From: Mycobacterium paraffinicum | GTDB lineage: Bacteria; Actinomycetota; Actinomycetes; Mycobacteriales; Mycobacteriaceae | DNA: 64,000 bases | Reading direction: 5' to 3' | NCBI RefSeq assembly: GCF_001907675.1 | Contig: NZ_MPNT01000003.1 | Coordinates: 247,323-311,322 of the forward strand | Part shown: positions 49,069 through 57,843 of the stretch, one piece after another | How positions within the stretch are numbered: the stretch's first letter is position 1 | Layout: each line of letters opens with the position of its first letter | Position numbers and translations under genes: made by a program | The notes under the pieces: model-generated | What the model was told of the DNA's origin: nothing | Seen by the model: the letters and a program-made list of their open reading frames with translations, nothing else | The model's database searches: none

Positions 49069-49947
49069 TCAGACGCTTTCCAGCATCCGCAGCGACCGCT
49101 CGACATGGTCCGGCAGGCGCCGGCGCGCGCGCAATGCGGCCGGCAGCGCGCCGAGCGCCTCGAGCAACGCCCGCGCGTGGGCCGTGTCACGGGCGGCGGC
49201 CCAGGCCAACGCCGCGGTCGCGCCAGCGCACCGACCGGCGGATCGGCGCAACCACGCGGTGAGCATGGCGTTGCGCACCTCGCGGGCGTGCTGGACGCTG
49301 CCGGGTGACCGCGTTTGCGAGGGTTGGTGGTACGCCACCAGCGCGGGGCAGAAGCACAGATCCCATCCCGCCGCGGCCAAATCCCATGCCAATAGGCTCT
49401 CTTCACCCCGGAAATGCAGGATCGGGCTGAACCCGCCGACCGCTTCGAACGCGGTCTTGCGCACCACCGCTGAGCACGCCTGGAACCCCAAGATCGACGG
49501 GCCGGGCAAGTTTGGCTGCCTGCCCAGCGGACTGTCGGCCAGCTGGGCGACGAAGGGATCGTCGCGCTGCTGCGGCCACATCACGGTGCGGGCGGCCAAA
49601 ACCGCCACGGTGCCGAATTTTTCGAAGACGCCTTCGGCAATCGAAACAGCGTCCGGGGCCCACCATGAGTCGTCGTCGCAGAAGGCGGCATACGGCGTGC
49701 CGCACCGCGCCACCCCGATGTTGCGCGCGACCGCGCCCTCGTTGCGGTCCAGCGGTATGACGGTGATCCGGCCGGCCGAGCGGGCCGCGATGCGAGTGAC
49801 GTCGCGCACGGAATCATCGCGGGAAGCGTTGTCCACCACGACGATCGGGCACGCCGTCGTGTCCAGCAGGCGGTCCAGCACGGTGCAGAGTTCGTGCGCG
49901 CGGTCCCGCGTCGCGATGACAAAGGAAGTTAGGGGCTTGGTCGCCAT
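49069..49947 (-). CDS. Family 2 glycosyltransferase
   Basis: A 292-residue GT-A fold glycosyltransferase. The nucleotide site begins TSFVIATRDRAHEL, with VVVDNASRDDS, the RNIGVARCGTPYAAFCDDDS segment carrying the metal-binding acidic triad, and the late FRGEESLLAWDLAAAGW acceptor loop with the catalytic acid. The C-terminal 70 residues are helical. ATG 49947 is 11 bases after an exact SigF-type -10 on the minus strand, and no ribosome binding site is evident, so translation is probably leaderless. It is divergent from the nine-gene operon. Confidence 0.88.
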   Translation of the reverse strand: MATKPLTSFVIATRDRAHELCTVLDRLLDTTACPIVVVDNASRDDSVRDVTRIAARSAGRITVIPLDRNEGAVARNIGVARCGTPYAAFCDDDSWWAPDAVSIAEGVFEKFGTVAVLAARTVMWPQQRDDPFVAQLADSPLGRQPNLPGPSILGFQACSAVVRKTAFEAVGGFSPILHFRGEESLLAWDLAAAGWDLCFCPALVAYHQPSQTRSPGSVQHAREVRNAMLTAWLRRSAGRCAGATAALAWAAARDTAHARALLEALGALPAALRARRRLPDHVERSLRMLESV

Positions 49948-49958
49948 GACTGGTGCAG

Positions 49959-49983
49959 CTACCCGAAAAGCGCTTGACGAAAC
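49959..49983 (-). promoter_or_regulatory. SigF-type promoter for the GT2 gene
   Basis: On the minus strand GTTT-N15-GGGTAG, an exact SigF core, ends 11 bases before ATG 49947. Its -35 element is three bases from that of the divergent promoter at 49987. Confidence 0.7.
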
Positions 49984-49986
49984 GCA

Positions 49987-50011
49987 GTTTCGCCACAAGG
50001 ACAGCGGGTAT
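49987..50011 (+). promoter_or_regulatory. SigF-type promoter for the nine-gene glycan operon
   Basis: GTTT-N15-GGGTAT, an exact SigF core, ends nine bases before GTG 50021. Together with 49959-49983 it forms a back-to-back promoter pair. Confidence 0.72.
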
Positions 50012-50020
50012 GAGAGATCG

Positions 50021-51019
50021 GTGCGTTTGCTTTCCCGAGTGTTGATCACCGGCGGTGCCGGTTTCTTAGGCGCCCACCTGTGTAACCGATTGCTCGACGA
50101 GGGCGTGGAGGTGGTCAGCGTCGACGACCTGTCCACCAGTTCGCCGGCCGCGACGGACCGATTGGCCGGGCGTCCCGGATTCCGGTTCGTGCGGCAGGAC
50201 GCCTGCGACCGGTCGCTGGTCGACAGGGTCGGCACCGCTTTCGACACCGTGTTCCACCTGGCCTCACCGGCCTCGCCGGTCGACTATCAGCGACGACCGA
50301 TCGAAACCCTGCGGGCGGGGTCGGCGGGCACCGCGACGGCGCTGGAGATCGCCGAGCGCGGCGGCGCCCGGTTCGTCCTGGCGTCGACCAGCGAGGTCTA
50401 CGGCGATCCCGAGGTGCATCCGCAGCCCGAAAGCTATTGGGGCAACGTGAATCCGATGGGGCCGCGCAGCGTGTACGACGAGGCGAAGCGGTATGCGGAG
50501 GCCCTGACGTTCGCCCATCACCGCCTCGGACGCGTCAACGTCGGGGTGGCGCGCATCTTCAACACCTACGGCCCGGGCATGCGCACCGACGACGGCCGCA
50601 TGGTGCCCACCTTCTGTCATCAGGCGCTGCGCGGCGAACCGCTGACGGTGTCCGGCAACGGGCTGCAGACCCGGTCGTTGTGCTACGTCGATGACACCGT
50701 TGCCGGGTTGATCGCCTTGGCGCGCAGGGACTTCAGCGGCCCGGTCAACATCGGCAATCCCACCGAGCTGACGGTGCTGGCTGCCGCCGAGCTGCTCCGG
50801 GAGCTGGCCGGCAGCAGGTCCACCATCCAGTTCACCCCGCCGGCCGAGGACGACCCGCAGCGGCGTTGCCCCGACATCACCGTCGCCCGCGACCGGTTGG
50901 GCTGGGCGCCGCGGGTGGACTACCGCACCGGGCTCGCCGACACCGTGGCGTGGTTTCGCGCGGCGGCCGACGACCCGGGCCGAGCCCTTGTCCCGGCCGC
51001 CGACCAATTGGCGCAATAG
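50021..51019 (+). CDS. UDP-xylose synthase-like NAD-dependent epimerase/decarboxylase
   Basis: First gene of the nine-gene operon; 332 residues, extended SDR. The NAD loop is VLITGGAGFLGAHLC at about 7-21. The segment LASTSEVYGDPEVHPQPESYWG then NVNPMGPRSVYDEAKRYAE closely matches UDP-glucuronate decarboxylase (UDP-xylose synthase), including the YxxxK pair (parts quoted). This fits the UDP-glucose dehydrogenase at the far end of the operon, which would supply UDP-glucuronate. The product would be UDP-xylose or a related pentose. GTG 50021 is chosen by frame and by the promoter; GAGAG is a weak ribosome binding site. Confidence 0.85.
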   Translation: MRLLSRVLITGGAGFLGAHLCNRLLDEGVEVVSVDDLSTSSPAATDRLAGRPGFRFVRQDACDRSLVDRVGTAFDTVFHLASPASPVDYQRRPIETLRAGSAGTATALEIAERGGARFVLASTSEVYGDPEVHPQPESYWGNVNPMGPRSVYDEAKRYAEALTFAHHRLGRVNVGVARIFNTYGPGMRTDDGRMVPTFCHQALRGEPLTVSGNGLQTRSLCYVDDTVAGLIALARRDFSGPVNIGNPTELTVLAAAELLRELAGSRSTIQFTPPAEDDPQRRCPDITVARDRLGWAPRVDYRTGLADTVAWFRAAADDPGRALVPAADQLAQ

Positions 51020-51027
51020 GAGGAGCG

Positions 51028-52668
51028 GTGCGAATTCTCGGTGTCAATGCGGTGTTTCACGATCCCGCCGCGGCGTTGGTCGTCGACGGCCGGGTGGTTG
51101 CCGCCGCCGAAGAGGAGCGGTTCTCCCGGCGCAAGCACGGCAAGCAGGCGGTCCCGTTCTCGACCTGGGAGGTGCCCACCGCGGCCATCCGATGGTGCCT
51201 ACAGCACGCCGGCGTCGCCGCCGACGAGATCGACGCCATCGGCTACTCGTACGACCCGGCCCTGATGCACGACGAGCCGATCGACCCCCGCGGCCTGGAC
51301 CAAGACTGGGAGTACCTGCGCACCATGTACGCGGAGCGCGCACCGCGGTTTCTGGCTTCCGCCGTGCCGGGCCTCAACCCGGCCGTGGTGCGCCACGTCC
51401 GCCATCACGTCGCGCACGCCGCATCGACCGCGCTCGCCTCCCCGCACCCCGACACCGCGGTGCTGGTGGTGGACGGCCGCGGCGAACGTGGCTCCATGCT
51501 GGCCGGCGTGTACCGCGACCACAAGCTCGACGTGCTGGCCTCCCAGCAGCTGCCGCACTCGCTGGGGTTGCTCTACGAAAGCCTCACCGAGCATCTGGGT
51601 TTCGCGCGGTCCAGCGACGAGTACAAGGTGATGGCGATGGCCTCCTACGGCGAGCCGCGCTTCGCCGAGCAGCTTCGTGAGCGCGTCTACGCCCGCGGTG
51701 ACGGCGGGTTCCGCACCGAGCCGATCGCGTGGGAGGAGCTGGCGCCGCCCCGCCGGCCGCATGACGAGACGCTCGACCCGGTGCACGCCGATCTCGCCTG
51801 CAGCGTGCAGCGGGTGATCGAAGAGGTGCTGCTGGACCTGGTGGCCTGGCTGCGGGATCGGGCGGACGGCGACGCTCTCTGCCTGGCCGGCGGTGTGGCA
51901 CTCAATTGCGTTGCCAACACCCGCATTTACGCCGAGAGCGGGTTCGACCGCGTATGGGTGCAGCCCGCGTCGGGTGACTCCGGCACGGCGCTGGGTGCGG
52001 CGCTGAACCTGGCCGCGTCGTTCGGCGAACCGATCGCGCCGATGCCGTCGGCACAGCTGGGACGCGGCTGGTCGGACGAACAGATCGAGGCGACGCTGCG
52101 GGAAGCGGCCGTCAACTACGAGCGCCCGGGCGATGTGGCCGCCGCGATCGGCGACGCGCTTGGCGAAAACCAGCTGGTCGGCTGGTTCCAGGGCCGCGCC
52201 GAGTTCGGGCCCCGGGCCCTGGGCGGGCGGTCGCTGCTCGCCGATCCGCGGCACGCCGCCAACCTGGAGCGCCTCAACGCCGTCAAGGGCCGCGAGCAGT
52301 TCCGGCCCGTCGCGCCCATGGTGCTGGCGGAGCGCGCCGCCGAAATCTTCTCCCGCGGGCCGCTTCCCAGCCCGTACATGCTGTTCGTCCACGATGTCGC
52401 CGAGGCCTGGCGCGACCGCATCCCCGCCGTCACCCACGTCGACGGCACCGCCCGGATCCAGACCGTCGACGCGGCCGCCGATCCGCGGCTGCACGCGACG
52501 ATCAGCCGGTTCGCCGAGCGCACCGGCGTGCCCGTGGTGGTGAACACCAGCTTCAACACCGCGGGGCGGCCCATGGTGGACAGCCCCCGCGACGCCCTGG
52601 AGGTGTTCGGCAGTTCCCCGATCGACGTGCTGGCCCTGGGCTCGTATGTGGTCAGGCGGCGAAGATGA
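51028..52668 (+). CDS. NodU/CmcH family carbamoyltransferase
   Basis: A 546-residue carbamoyltransferase that moves a carbamoyl group from carbamoyl phosphate through carbamoyl-adenylate to a hydroxyl of a sugar or natural product. The N-terminal ASKHA-like domain has LGVNAVFHDPAAALV, HHVAHAAST, VVDGRGERGS and LAGGVALNCVANT. The C-terminal YrdC-like/carbamoyltransferase-C part has EFGPRALGGRSLLADP and NTSFNTAGRPMVDSP. All hallmark regions are present. The start is GTG 51028 after AGGAGG. It suggests the glycan product is carbamoylated. Confidence 0.9.
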   Translation: MRILGVNAVFHDPAAALVVDGRVVAAAEEERFSRRKHGKQAVPFSTWEVPTAAIRWCLQHAGVAADEIDAIGYSYDPALMHDEPIDPRGLDQDWEYLRTMYAERAPRFLASAVPGLNPAVVRHVRHHVAHAASTALASPHPDTAVLVVDGRGERGSMLAGVYRDHKLDVLASQQLPHSLGLLYESLTEHLGFARSSDEYKVMAMASYGEPRFAEQLRERVYARGDGGFRTEPIAWEELAPPRRPHDETLDPVHADLACSVQRVIEEVLLDLVAWLRDRADGDALCLAGGVALNCVANTRIYAESGFDRVWVQPASGDSGTALGAALNLAASFGEPIAPMPSAQLGRGWSDEQIEATLREAAVNYERPGDVAAAIGDALGENQLVGWFQGRAEFGPRALGGRSLLADPRHAANLERLNAVKGREQFRPVAPMVLAERAAEIFSRGPLPSPYMLFVHDVAEAWRDRIPAVTHVDGTARIQTVDAAADPRLHATISRFAERTGVPVVVNTSFNTAGRPMVDSPRDALEVFGSSPIDVLALGSYVVRRRR

Positions 52669-54158
52669 CCACCGACTACGCGATCGTGATACCGACCGTC
52701 GGACGAGATTCGCTGTGGCGCTTGCTCGTTGCGCTGGAGCGGGGATCCGGCCCGGCGCCCACGGAAGTGGTGGTGGTCGACGACCGGCCACGGCCTGCCG
52801 GCGAGCTTTCGGTGGGCGGCGACCTGCCGGTGCGGGTGCTGCGCAGCGGCGGGCGCGGGCCGGCCGCGGCGCGCAACGTGGGGTGGCGCGCCACCCGCGC
52901 GCCCTGGGTGTGTTTCCTGGACGACGACGTGGAGCCGGGCCCGGACTGGAAGTCGGCGTTGGCCATCGACCTCAAGGCCGCCGAGGCCGCCGACGCCGCC
53001 GGCTCGCAGGCGGTCATCGAGGTGCCCGCGCAACGATCCCGACGGCCCACCGACGACGAGCGCCGCACCCTGCGGCTGTCGCGGGCGCAATGGATCACCG
53101 CCGACATGGCGTACCGCCGGGACTTGCTGGTGTCGGTCGGCGGTTTCGACGACCGGTTCCCGCGCGCCTACCGCGAGGATTCCGACCTGGCGGTGCGGAT
53201 CGTGGCGGCCGGCGGAGCGATCGCGCGCGGTGAGCGACGCTCCACCCATCCCGTGGCGGCCGCGACCTGGTGGTCGAGCGTGCGCGCGCAGGTCGGCAAC
53301 CGCGACAACGCGTTGATGCGGCGCAAATACGGCCGCTCGTGGCGGGTCATGATCGGCGAGGGCCCGGGCAGGATGGGGGCGCACGCGGGCGCCACGGCGG
53401 CCGGCGGCGCCGCCGTCGTGGCCGCTGCGCTGGGCCGCGTCCGCGTCGCCCGCGCCGCGGCGTGGGCCTGGTTGCTGCTGACGACGGAGTTCACCGCCCG
53501 GCGCTGGCTGGCCGGCCCACGGACTCTCGTTGAGGCCGCGCGCCTTTCGGTTACCAGCGCGGTCATCCCGCCGGTCGCGGTCACCCACCGGCTCGCCGGC
53601 GAGTGGGCGTTTCGCAACGCCCGGCGCGATCCGCCACTCGCCGTCCTCTTCGACCGCGACGACACCCTGATCGTCGACCGGCCCTACCTCAACGATCCCG
53701 AGGGCGTCCGGCCCACCCAGGGGGCCGGGAGCGCGCTGGACCGGCTGCGCCGGCGTGGCCTGTTGCTGGCCGTCGTGACCAACCAGTCCGGCGTGGCGCG
53801 CGGGCTGATCAGCCCGAAACAGCTCGCCGCGGTCAACGCCCGGGTGGACCGGCTGCTCGGCCCGTTCGACTCCTGGCAGGTGTGCGTGCACGGCGAAGCC
53901 GACGGCTGCGCGTGCCGCAAGCCGCGCCCCGGCCTGGTGCTGGCGGCCGCCGAGGCGCTGGCGGTGCCGCCGCAGCGGTGCGTGCTGATCGGCGACATCG
54001 GCGGAGACGTCCAGGCCGCCCTGGCCGCCGGCGCAGGGGCGGTGCTGGTGCCGACCGGCCGCACCCTGCCGGCCGAAGTCGATTACGCGCGGGCTCACGC
54101 CCGGGTCGCCGCGACCCTGGACGACGCCGTGTCGTTGGTGCTCCGGGAGTGCCGATGA
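52665..54158 (+). CDS. Glycosyltransferase-GmhB phosphatase fusion protein
   Basis: A 497-residue fusion. Residues 1 to about 310 are a family 2 glycosyltransferase with IVIPTVGRDS, VVVDDRP, the metal-binding DDD at 86-88 and FDDRFPRAYREDSDLAVRI. Residues about 325-497 are a HAD phosphatase of the histidinol-phosphate/heptose-bisphosphate type: LFDRDDTL with Asp330 and Asp332, VVTNQSG, the zinc site Cys407-x-His409...Cys415-x-Cys417 and LIGDIGGD. In the heptose pathway this phosphatase (GmhB) removes the C7 phosphate from heptose-1,7-bisphosphate. It overlaps both neighbours by four bases. Confidence 0.9.
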   Translation: MTTDYAIVIPTVGRDSLWRLLVALERGSGPAPTEVVVVDDRPRPAGELSVGGDLPVRVLRSGGRGPAAARNVGWRATRAPWVCFLDDDVEPGPDWKSALAIDLKAAEAADAAGSQAVIEVPAQRSRRPTDDERRTLRLSRAQWITADMAYRRDLLVSVGGFDDRFPRAYREDSDLAVRIVAAGGAIARGERRSTHPVAAATWWSSVRAQVGNRDNALMRRKYGRSWRVMIGEGPGRMGAHAGATAAGGAAVVAAALGRVRVARAAAWAWLLLTTEFTARRWLAGPRTLVEAARLSVTSAVIPPVAVTHRLAGEWAFRNARRDPPLAVLFDRDDTLIVDRPYLNDPEGVRPTQGAGSALDRLRRRGLLLAVVTNQSGVARGLISPKQLAAVNARVDRLLGPFDSWQVCVHGEADGCACRKPRPGLVLAAAEALAVPPQRCVLIGDIGGDVQAALAAGAGAVLVPTGRTLPAEVDYARAHARVAATLDDAVSLVLRECR

Positions 54159-55171
54159 GCACGGCGGTGGTGGCGCGCCTGGACAGCGCGGGCGACGTCT
54201 TGATCACCGGCCCCGCGGTGCGCGCCGTGGCCGCCCACCACGACCGCGTCACCATGCTGGTGGGGCCGCGCGGACGGGACGCCGCCGAACTGCTCGTCGG
54301 GGTCGACGAGATCGTCGAATGGCAGGCGCCCTGGGTGGATTTCGCGGCACCCGAGCTGACCGCCGCGCACGCCGATGCGCTGATCAAGCAGCTGCGCGAC
54401 ATCGCGCCGGCCAGGATGTACATCTTCACGTCGTTCCATCAATCCCCGCTGCCGCTGGCGCTGCTGGCCCGGATGGCGGGCGTCGGGTGGGTGGGCGCGA
54501 TCTGCGTCGACTACCCCGGCGCCCTGCTCGACCTGCGCCACCAGGTGCCCGACGGGATTCCCGAACCGGAGCGGGCGCTGTCGCTGGCGGACGCGGCCGG
54601 TTGCCGCTTGCCGCCCGGCGACGACGGCGCCCTGCGGATCCGCGCCGTCGGCCCGCTGCCCCCCAGCCTCGCGGAAATCGTTGGCAGCCAACCGTTCCTC
54701 GTCTTTCACCCCGGTGCCGCGGTGCCGGCGCGGCGGCCCAGCCCGGACCGTAGCGCGGCGATGGTCGCGGCGTTGACCGACGCGGGATATCGGGTGCTGG
54801 TCACCGGCGGCCCCGACGAGGCCGGGCTGACCGCGGCCGTCGCCGACGGCCGGGCGCTGGACCTCGGCGGGCGGACCAGTTTCGCCGAACTGGCGGCGGT
54901 CTTTTCGGCGGCGCGGGTGGTCGTCGTTCCGAACACCGGACCGGCGCACCTGGCCGCCGCCGTGGGCACGCCGGTCGTGTCGTTGTTCGCGCCCGTGGTG
55001 CCGGCTTCCCAGTGGCGCCCCTACGCCCGGCGGGTGCGCGTGCTCGGTGACCAGTCCGCGCCATGTCGCGCCAGCCGGGCCCGGGTCTGCCCGGTGCCGG
55101 GCCATCCCTGTCTGGACCACATCACCGACGCCGAACTGCTCGACGCGGTGCGACAAGGAGGACAGCCATGA
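54155..55171 (+). CDS. Family 9 glycosyltransferase, heptosyltransferase-like
   Basis: A 338-residue GT9 protein similar to ADP-heptose:LPS heptosyltransferases. It has the N-terminal VARLDSAGDVLITGPAVRAV, the mid-domain FLVFHPGAAVPARR and the donor-site PNTGPAHLAAAVGTPVVSLF. The C-terminal PVPGHPCL segment is typical for the family. The donor is probably ADP-heptose made by neighbouring enzymes. As mycobacteria have no lipopolysaccharide, the acceptor must be another lipid or glycan. It overlaps the genes on both sides by four bases. Confidence 0.87.
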   Translation: MSTAVVARLDSAGDVLITGPAVRAVAAHHDRVTMLVGPRGRDAAELLVGVDEIVEWQAPWVDFAAPELTAAHADALIKQLRDIAPARMYIFTSFHQSPLPLALLARMAGVGWVGAICVDYPGALLDLRHQVPDGIPEPERALSLADAAGCRLPPGDDGALRIRAVGPLPPSLAEIVGSQPFLVFHPGAAVPARRPSPDRSAAMVAALTDAGYRVLVTGGPDEAGLTAAVADGRALDLGGRTSFAELAAVFSAARVVVVPNTGPAHLAAAVGTPVVSLFAPVVPASQWRPYARRVRVLGDQSAPCRASRARVCPVPGHPCLDHITDAELLDAVRQGGQP

Positions 55172-55737
55172 TCGAGGCGCACTTCGCCGCGCTGCGTGAG
55201 GCGGTGGGCCGCAACGGTGCCGAGGCGACGCGGCTGCGCGGTTGGGGCCGGCACCTGGCCGCGGTGCTCTCGGGCGGCGGCCGCCTGCTGGCGTGCGGAA
55301 ACGGCGGCAGCGCGGCCGAGGCGCAACACCTCACCGCCGAGCTGGTCGGGCGATTCCAGGAGGAGCGAAACCCCATGTCGGCGATCGCGTTACACGCCGA
55401 CACCTCGGCGCTGACGGCCATCGGCAACGACTACGGCCACGACGAGATGTTCGCGCGCGGTGTGCGGGCGCACGGCCGGCCCGGCGACGTCCTGGTGGCC
55501 CTGTCGACCAGCGGCGCGAGCCGAAACGTGCTGGCGGCGGTCAAGGCGGCGCACGATGCGGGCATGGTGACGTGGGCGCTGACCGGCCGCGGGCCCAACG
55601 AGTTGGCCGCCATGTGCCACGACGCGATCTGCGTGGCCGCCGCGAGCACGGCCACCGTCCAGGAGGTCCACCTGATGCTGGTGCACGGACTGTGCATGGC
55701 GCTCGACGACGCCTTGCTGCGAAGGGAGGCGTCGTGA
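55168..55737 (+). CDS. gmhA: Sedoheptulose-7-phosphate isomerase
   Basis: A 189-residue SIS-domain enzyme converting sedoheptulose 7-phosphate to D-glycero-D-manno-heptose 7-phosphate, the first heptose step. The substrate site shows LACGNGGSAAEAQHLTAELV, ALHADTSALTAIGNDYG and ALSTSGASRN; the late Glu/His pair is in QEVHLMLVHGLC. Length and motifs match GmhA. It sits between a heptosyltransferase gene and hldE with four-base overlaps. Confidence 0.92.
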   Translation: MIEAHFAALREAVGRNGAEATRLRGWGRHLAAVLSGGGRLLACGNGGSAAEAQHLTAELVGRFQEERNPMSAIALHADTSALTAIGNDYGHDEMFARGVRAHGRPGDVLVALSTSGASRNVLAAVKAAHDAGMVTWALTGRGPNELAAMCHDAICVAAASTATVQEVHLMLVHGLCMALDDALLRREAS

Positions 55738-57146
55738 CGACCAAACCCCTTGTGATTGTTGGGGATTCGATTCTAGACGTCGACATCCTGGGCTCCGCGT
55801 CCCGGCTGAGCCCGGAGGCGCCGGTGCCGGTGGTCGACGCCGAACGCCAGGTACAACGGCCGGGCGGTGCCGGTCTGGCGGCCCTGCTGGCGGCCAGGAC
55901 CGAGACTCCGGTGGTGTTGATCACCGGCATCGCCGCGGACGGCGCGGGACGGCGACTGCGCGACCTGTTGGTCGCCGGCGGGGTCAGCGTCCTGCCGTTG
56001 CCGATGAGCGGAACCACCGTGACCAAGACCAGGATTCGGGCGCGCGGTCAGTCGATGCTGCGCGTGGACCGGGGGGACGCCGCCCCGGTGGACGGCCCGC
56101 TTCCCGTGGCGGTGGCGCAGGCATTGGCCGGCGCCCGGGCGATCTGCGTGGCCGACTACGGCGCCGGGGTCACCGCGCTGCCCGCCATCCGGGCGGCGCT
56201 GACCGAATCGGCGGCCCGGATCCCGGTGGTGTGGGACCCGCACCCGCGGGGCGCCGCCCCGGTGCCCGGGTGCGCGCTGGTAACACCCAATCACGAAGAG
56301 GCACGCCACTTCTGCGGGGCCGCCACGGCGGGCGACGGCGGAGAGGTGCTGCTGCGCAACTGGGCAGCCGGCGCGGTGTGCATCACCCGCGGCGCCCAGG
56401 GCGCCCGCGTGTACGGTCCGGGGGCGACCGCACGGCACATCGGGATACCGGCGGGATCGGTCGCCGGCGCGGCCGATGTCTGTGGCGCCGGGGATCGATT
56501 CGCGGTCGCTGCGGCCGTGGCCCTGGGGGCCGGCGCCGACCCCGTCGCGGCGGTGCAGGCCGCGGTCGCCGACGCGGCCCGGTTCGTCGCAGCCGGCGGC
56601 GCCGCCGCGGTGTCAACCCCCTTGCCCGCCAACGGTTCCGATGGCTTGAGCGAGGCGGACCGGGCCGAGGACCCGATTGACGCGGTCACCCTGGCCGCGC
56701 GGCTGCGCCGCGAGGGGCGCGTGGTGGTGGCCACCGGTGGATGTTTCGACCTGCTGCACACCGGGCACATCCGGCTCCTTCGGCAGGCCCGCGAACTGGG
56801 CGACGCCCTGATCGTGCTGGTCAACTCCGACGCGTCGGTGCGCGCGCTGAAGGGGGCAGGGCGCCCCGTGATGCGCGACGTCGACCGCGCCCGCGTCCTG
56901 GCCGCGCTGGCCTGCGTCGACGGGGTGACGATCTTCGAGGGCCTCACCCCGGAACGGTTGCTGGAAACGCTGCGGCCCGACATCTGGGTCAAGGGCGGCG
57001 ATTACGTCGCCGCCGAGCTGCCCGAGGCCGACGTGGTGTACCGCCACGGTGGCGAGGTGGTCATCCTGCCCACGGTGGCGGGTTACTCGTCCTCCCGTTT
57101 GATCGCCGCGGCGTCTTCCCGCGGCCCGACAATCGAAAGGTTCTGA
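55734..57146 (+). CDS. hldE: Bifunctional heptose 7-phosphate kinase / heptose 1-phosphate adenylyltransferase
   Basis: A 470-residue HldE-type fusion. The N-terminal PfkB kinase domain (1-300) has VIVGDSILDVD, RPGGAGLAALLAA and the catalytic GAGD at 251-254, and would phosphorylate heptose 7-phosphate at C1. The C-terminal nucleotidyltransferase domain (about 315-470) has GGCFDLLHTGHIRLL with the HxGH motif at 342-345 and IWVKGGDY, and would form ADP-heptose. Between them the GmhB domain encoded upstream removes the 7-phosphate. No HldD epimerase is adjacent, so the sugar may remain in the D-glycero form. GTG 55734 follows GAAGGGAGG. Confidence 0.9.
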   Translation: MTTKPLVIVGDSILDVDILGSASRLSPEAPVPVVDAERQVQRPGGAGLAALLAARTETPVVLITGIAADGAGRRLRDLLVAGGVSVLPLPMSGTTVTKTRIRARGQSMLRVDRGDAAPVDGPLPVAVAQALAGARAICVADYGAGVTALPAIRAALTESAARIPVVWDPHPRGAAPVPGCALVTPNHEEARHFCGAATAGDGGEVLLRNWAAGAVCITRGAQGARVYGPGATARHIGIPAGSVAGAADVCGAGDRFAVAAAVALGAGADPVAAVQAAVADAARFVAAGGAAAVSTPLPANGSDGLSEADRAEDPIDAVTLAARLRREGRVVVATGGCFDLLHTGHIRLLRQARELGDALIVLVNSDASVRALKGAGRPVMRDVDRARVLAALACVDGVTIFEGLTPERLLETLRPDIWVKGGDYVAAELPEADVVYRHGGEVVILPTVAGYSSSRLIAAASSRGPTIERF

Positions 57147-57147
57147 T

Positions 57148-57843
57148 ATGACGTCACCCTCGCTCGGCGGTGTACTGATCTCCGGCGGTTCCTCGGGGCT
57201 GGGTGCGGCCACGGTGGCCGCCGTGACGCGACGGGGCGGCCTGCCGCTGGTGATCGACAAGAAGCCGCCCGCGGCTGACGTGCCTTACGCCGCTTGCGAT
57301 CTCGCCGACACCAGCGCGGTCGCGACCGCCGTCGAGTCCCTGGCGGAGCAGGCCGGCGGCCGGCTCAGCGGGGTCTTCACCGCGGCCGGCATCGACTCAT
57401 GCGGCACGCTTGAACAGGTTCCCGCCAAGGAGTGGGAGCAGGTCATCGCCGTGAACCTGGTCGGCACCGCGGCCGTCGTCCGGGCGGCGCTGCCCTACCT
57501 GCGGGCGACCCAGGGGCGCATCGTCACCTGCGCTTCGACCCTGGGCATCAAGGCGGTCGGCGACGCCACAGCCTACTGCGCGTCCAAGTTCGGGGTGGTC
57601 GGCTTCACCCGCGCCCTGGCGGCCGAACTCGCGGGCGAGGTGGGGGTGACGTTGCTCATCCCCGGCGGCATGCACACCCCGTTCTTCGACGGGCGCACCG
57701 AGCAATACAAGCCGCCGGCGGACGCCAAGCTCAACCAACCCGCCGACGTTGCCGAGACGGTGCTGTTCGCCCTCTCACAGCCCGCCGGTTGCGAGGTGCG
57801 CGAGCTCGTGGTGTGCGCCTCCACGGAATCGTCGTGGCCTTGA
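57148..57843 (+). CDS. Short-chain dehydrogenase/reductase of the glycan operon
   Basis: A 231-residue classical SDR with VLISGGSSGLGAATVAAV at about 8-25, TAAGI after strand 4, the catalytic Ser in CASTLGIK and YCASK as YxxxK. It lies between hldE and a heptosyltransferase gene, so it may reduce or epimerise a sugar nucleotide or sugar; it is not related in sequence to HldD, which is an extended SDR. The start lies one base after the hldE stop. Confidence 0.85.
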   Translation: MTSPSLGGVLISGGSSGLGAATVAAVTRRGGLPLVIDKKPPAADVPYAACDLADTSAVATAVESLAEQAGGRLSGVFTAAGIDSCGTLEQVPAKEWEQVIAVNLVGTAAVVRAALPYLRATQGRIVTCASTLGIKAVGDATAYCASKFGVVGFTRALAAELAGEVGVTLLIPGGMHTPFFDGRTEQYKPPADAKLNQPADVAETVLFALSQPAGCEVRELVVCASTESSWP

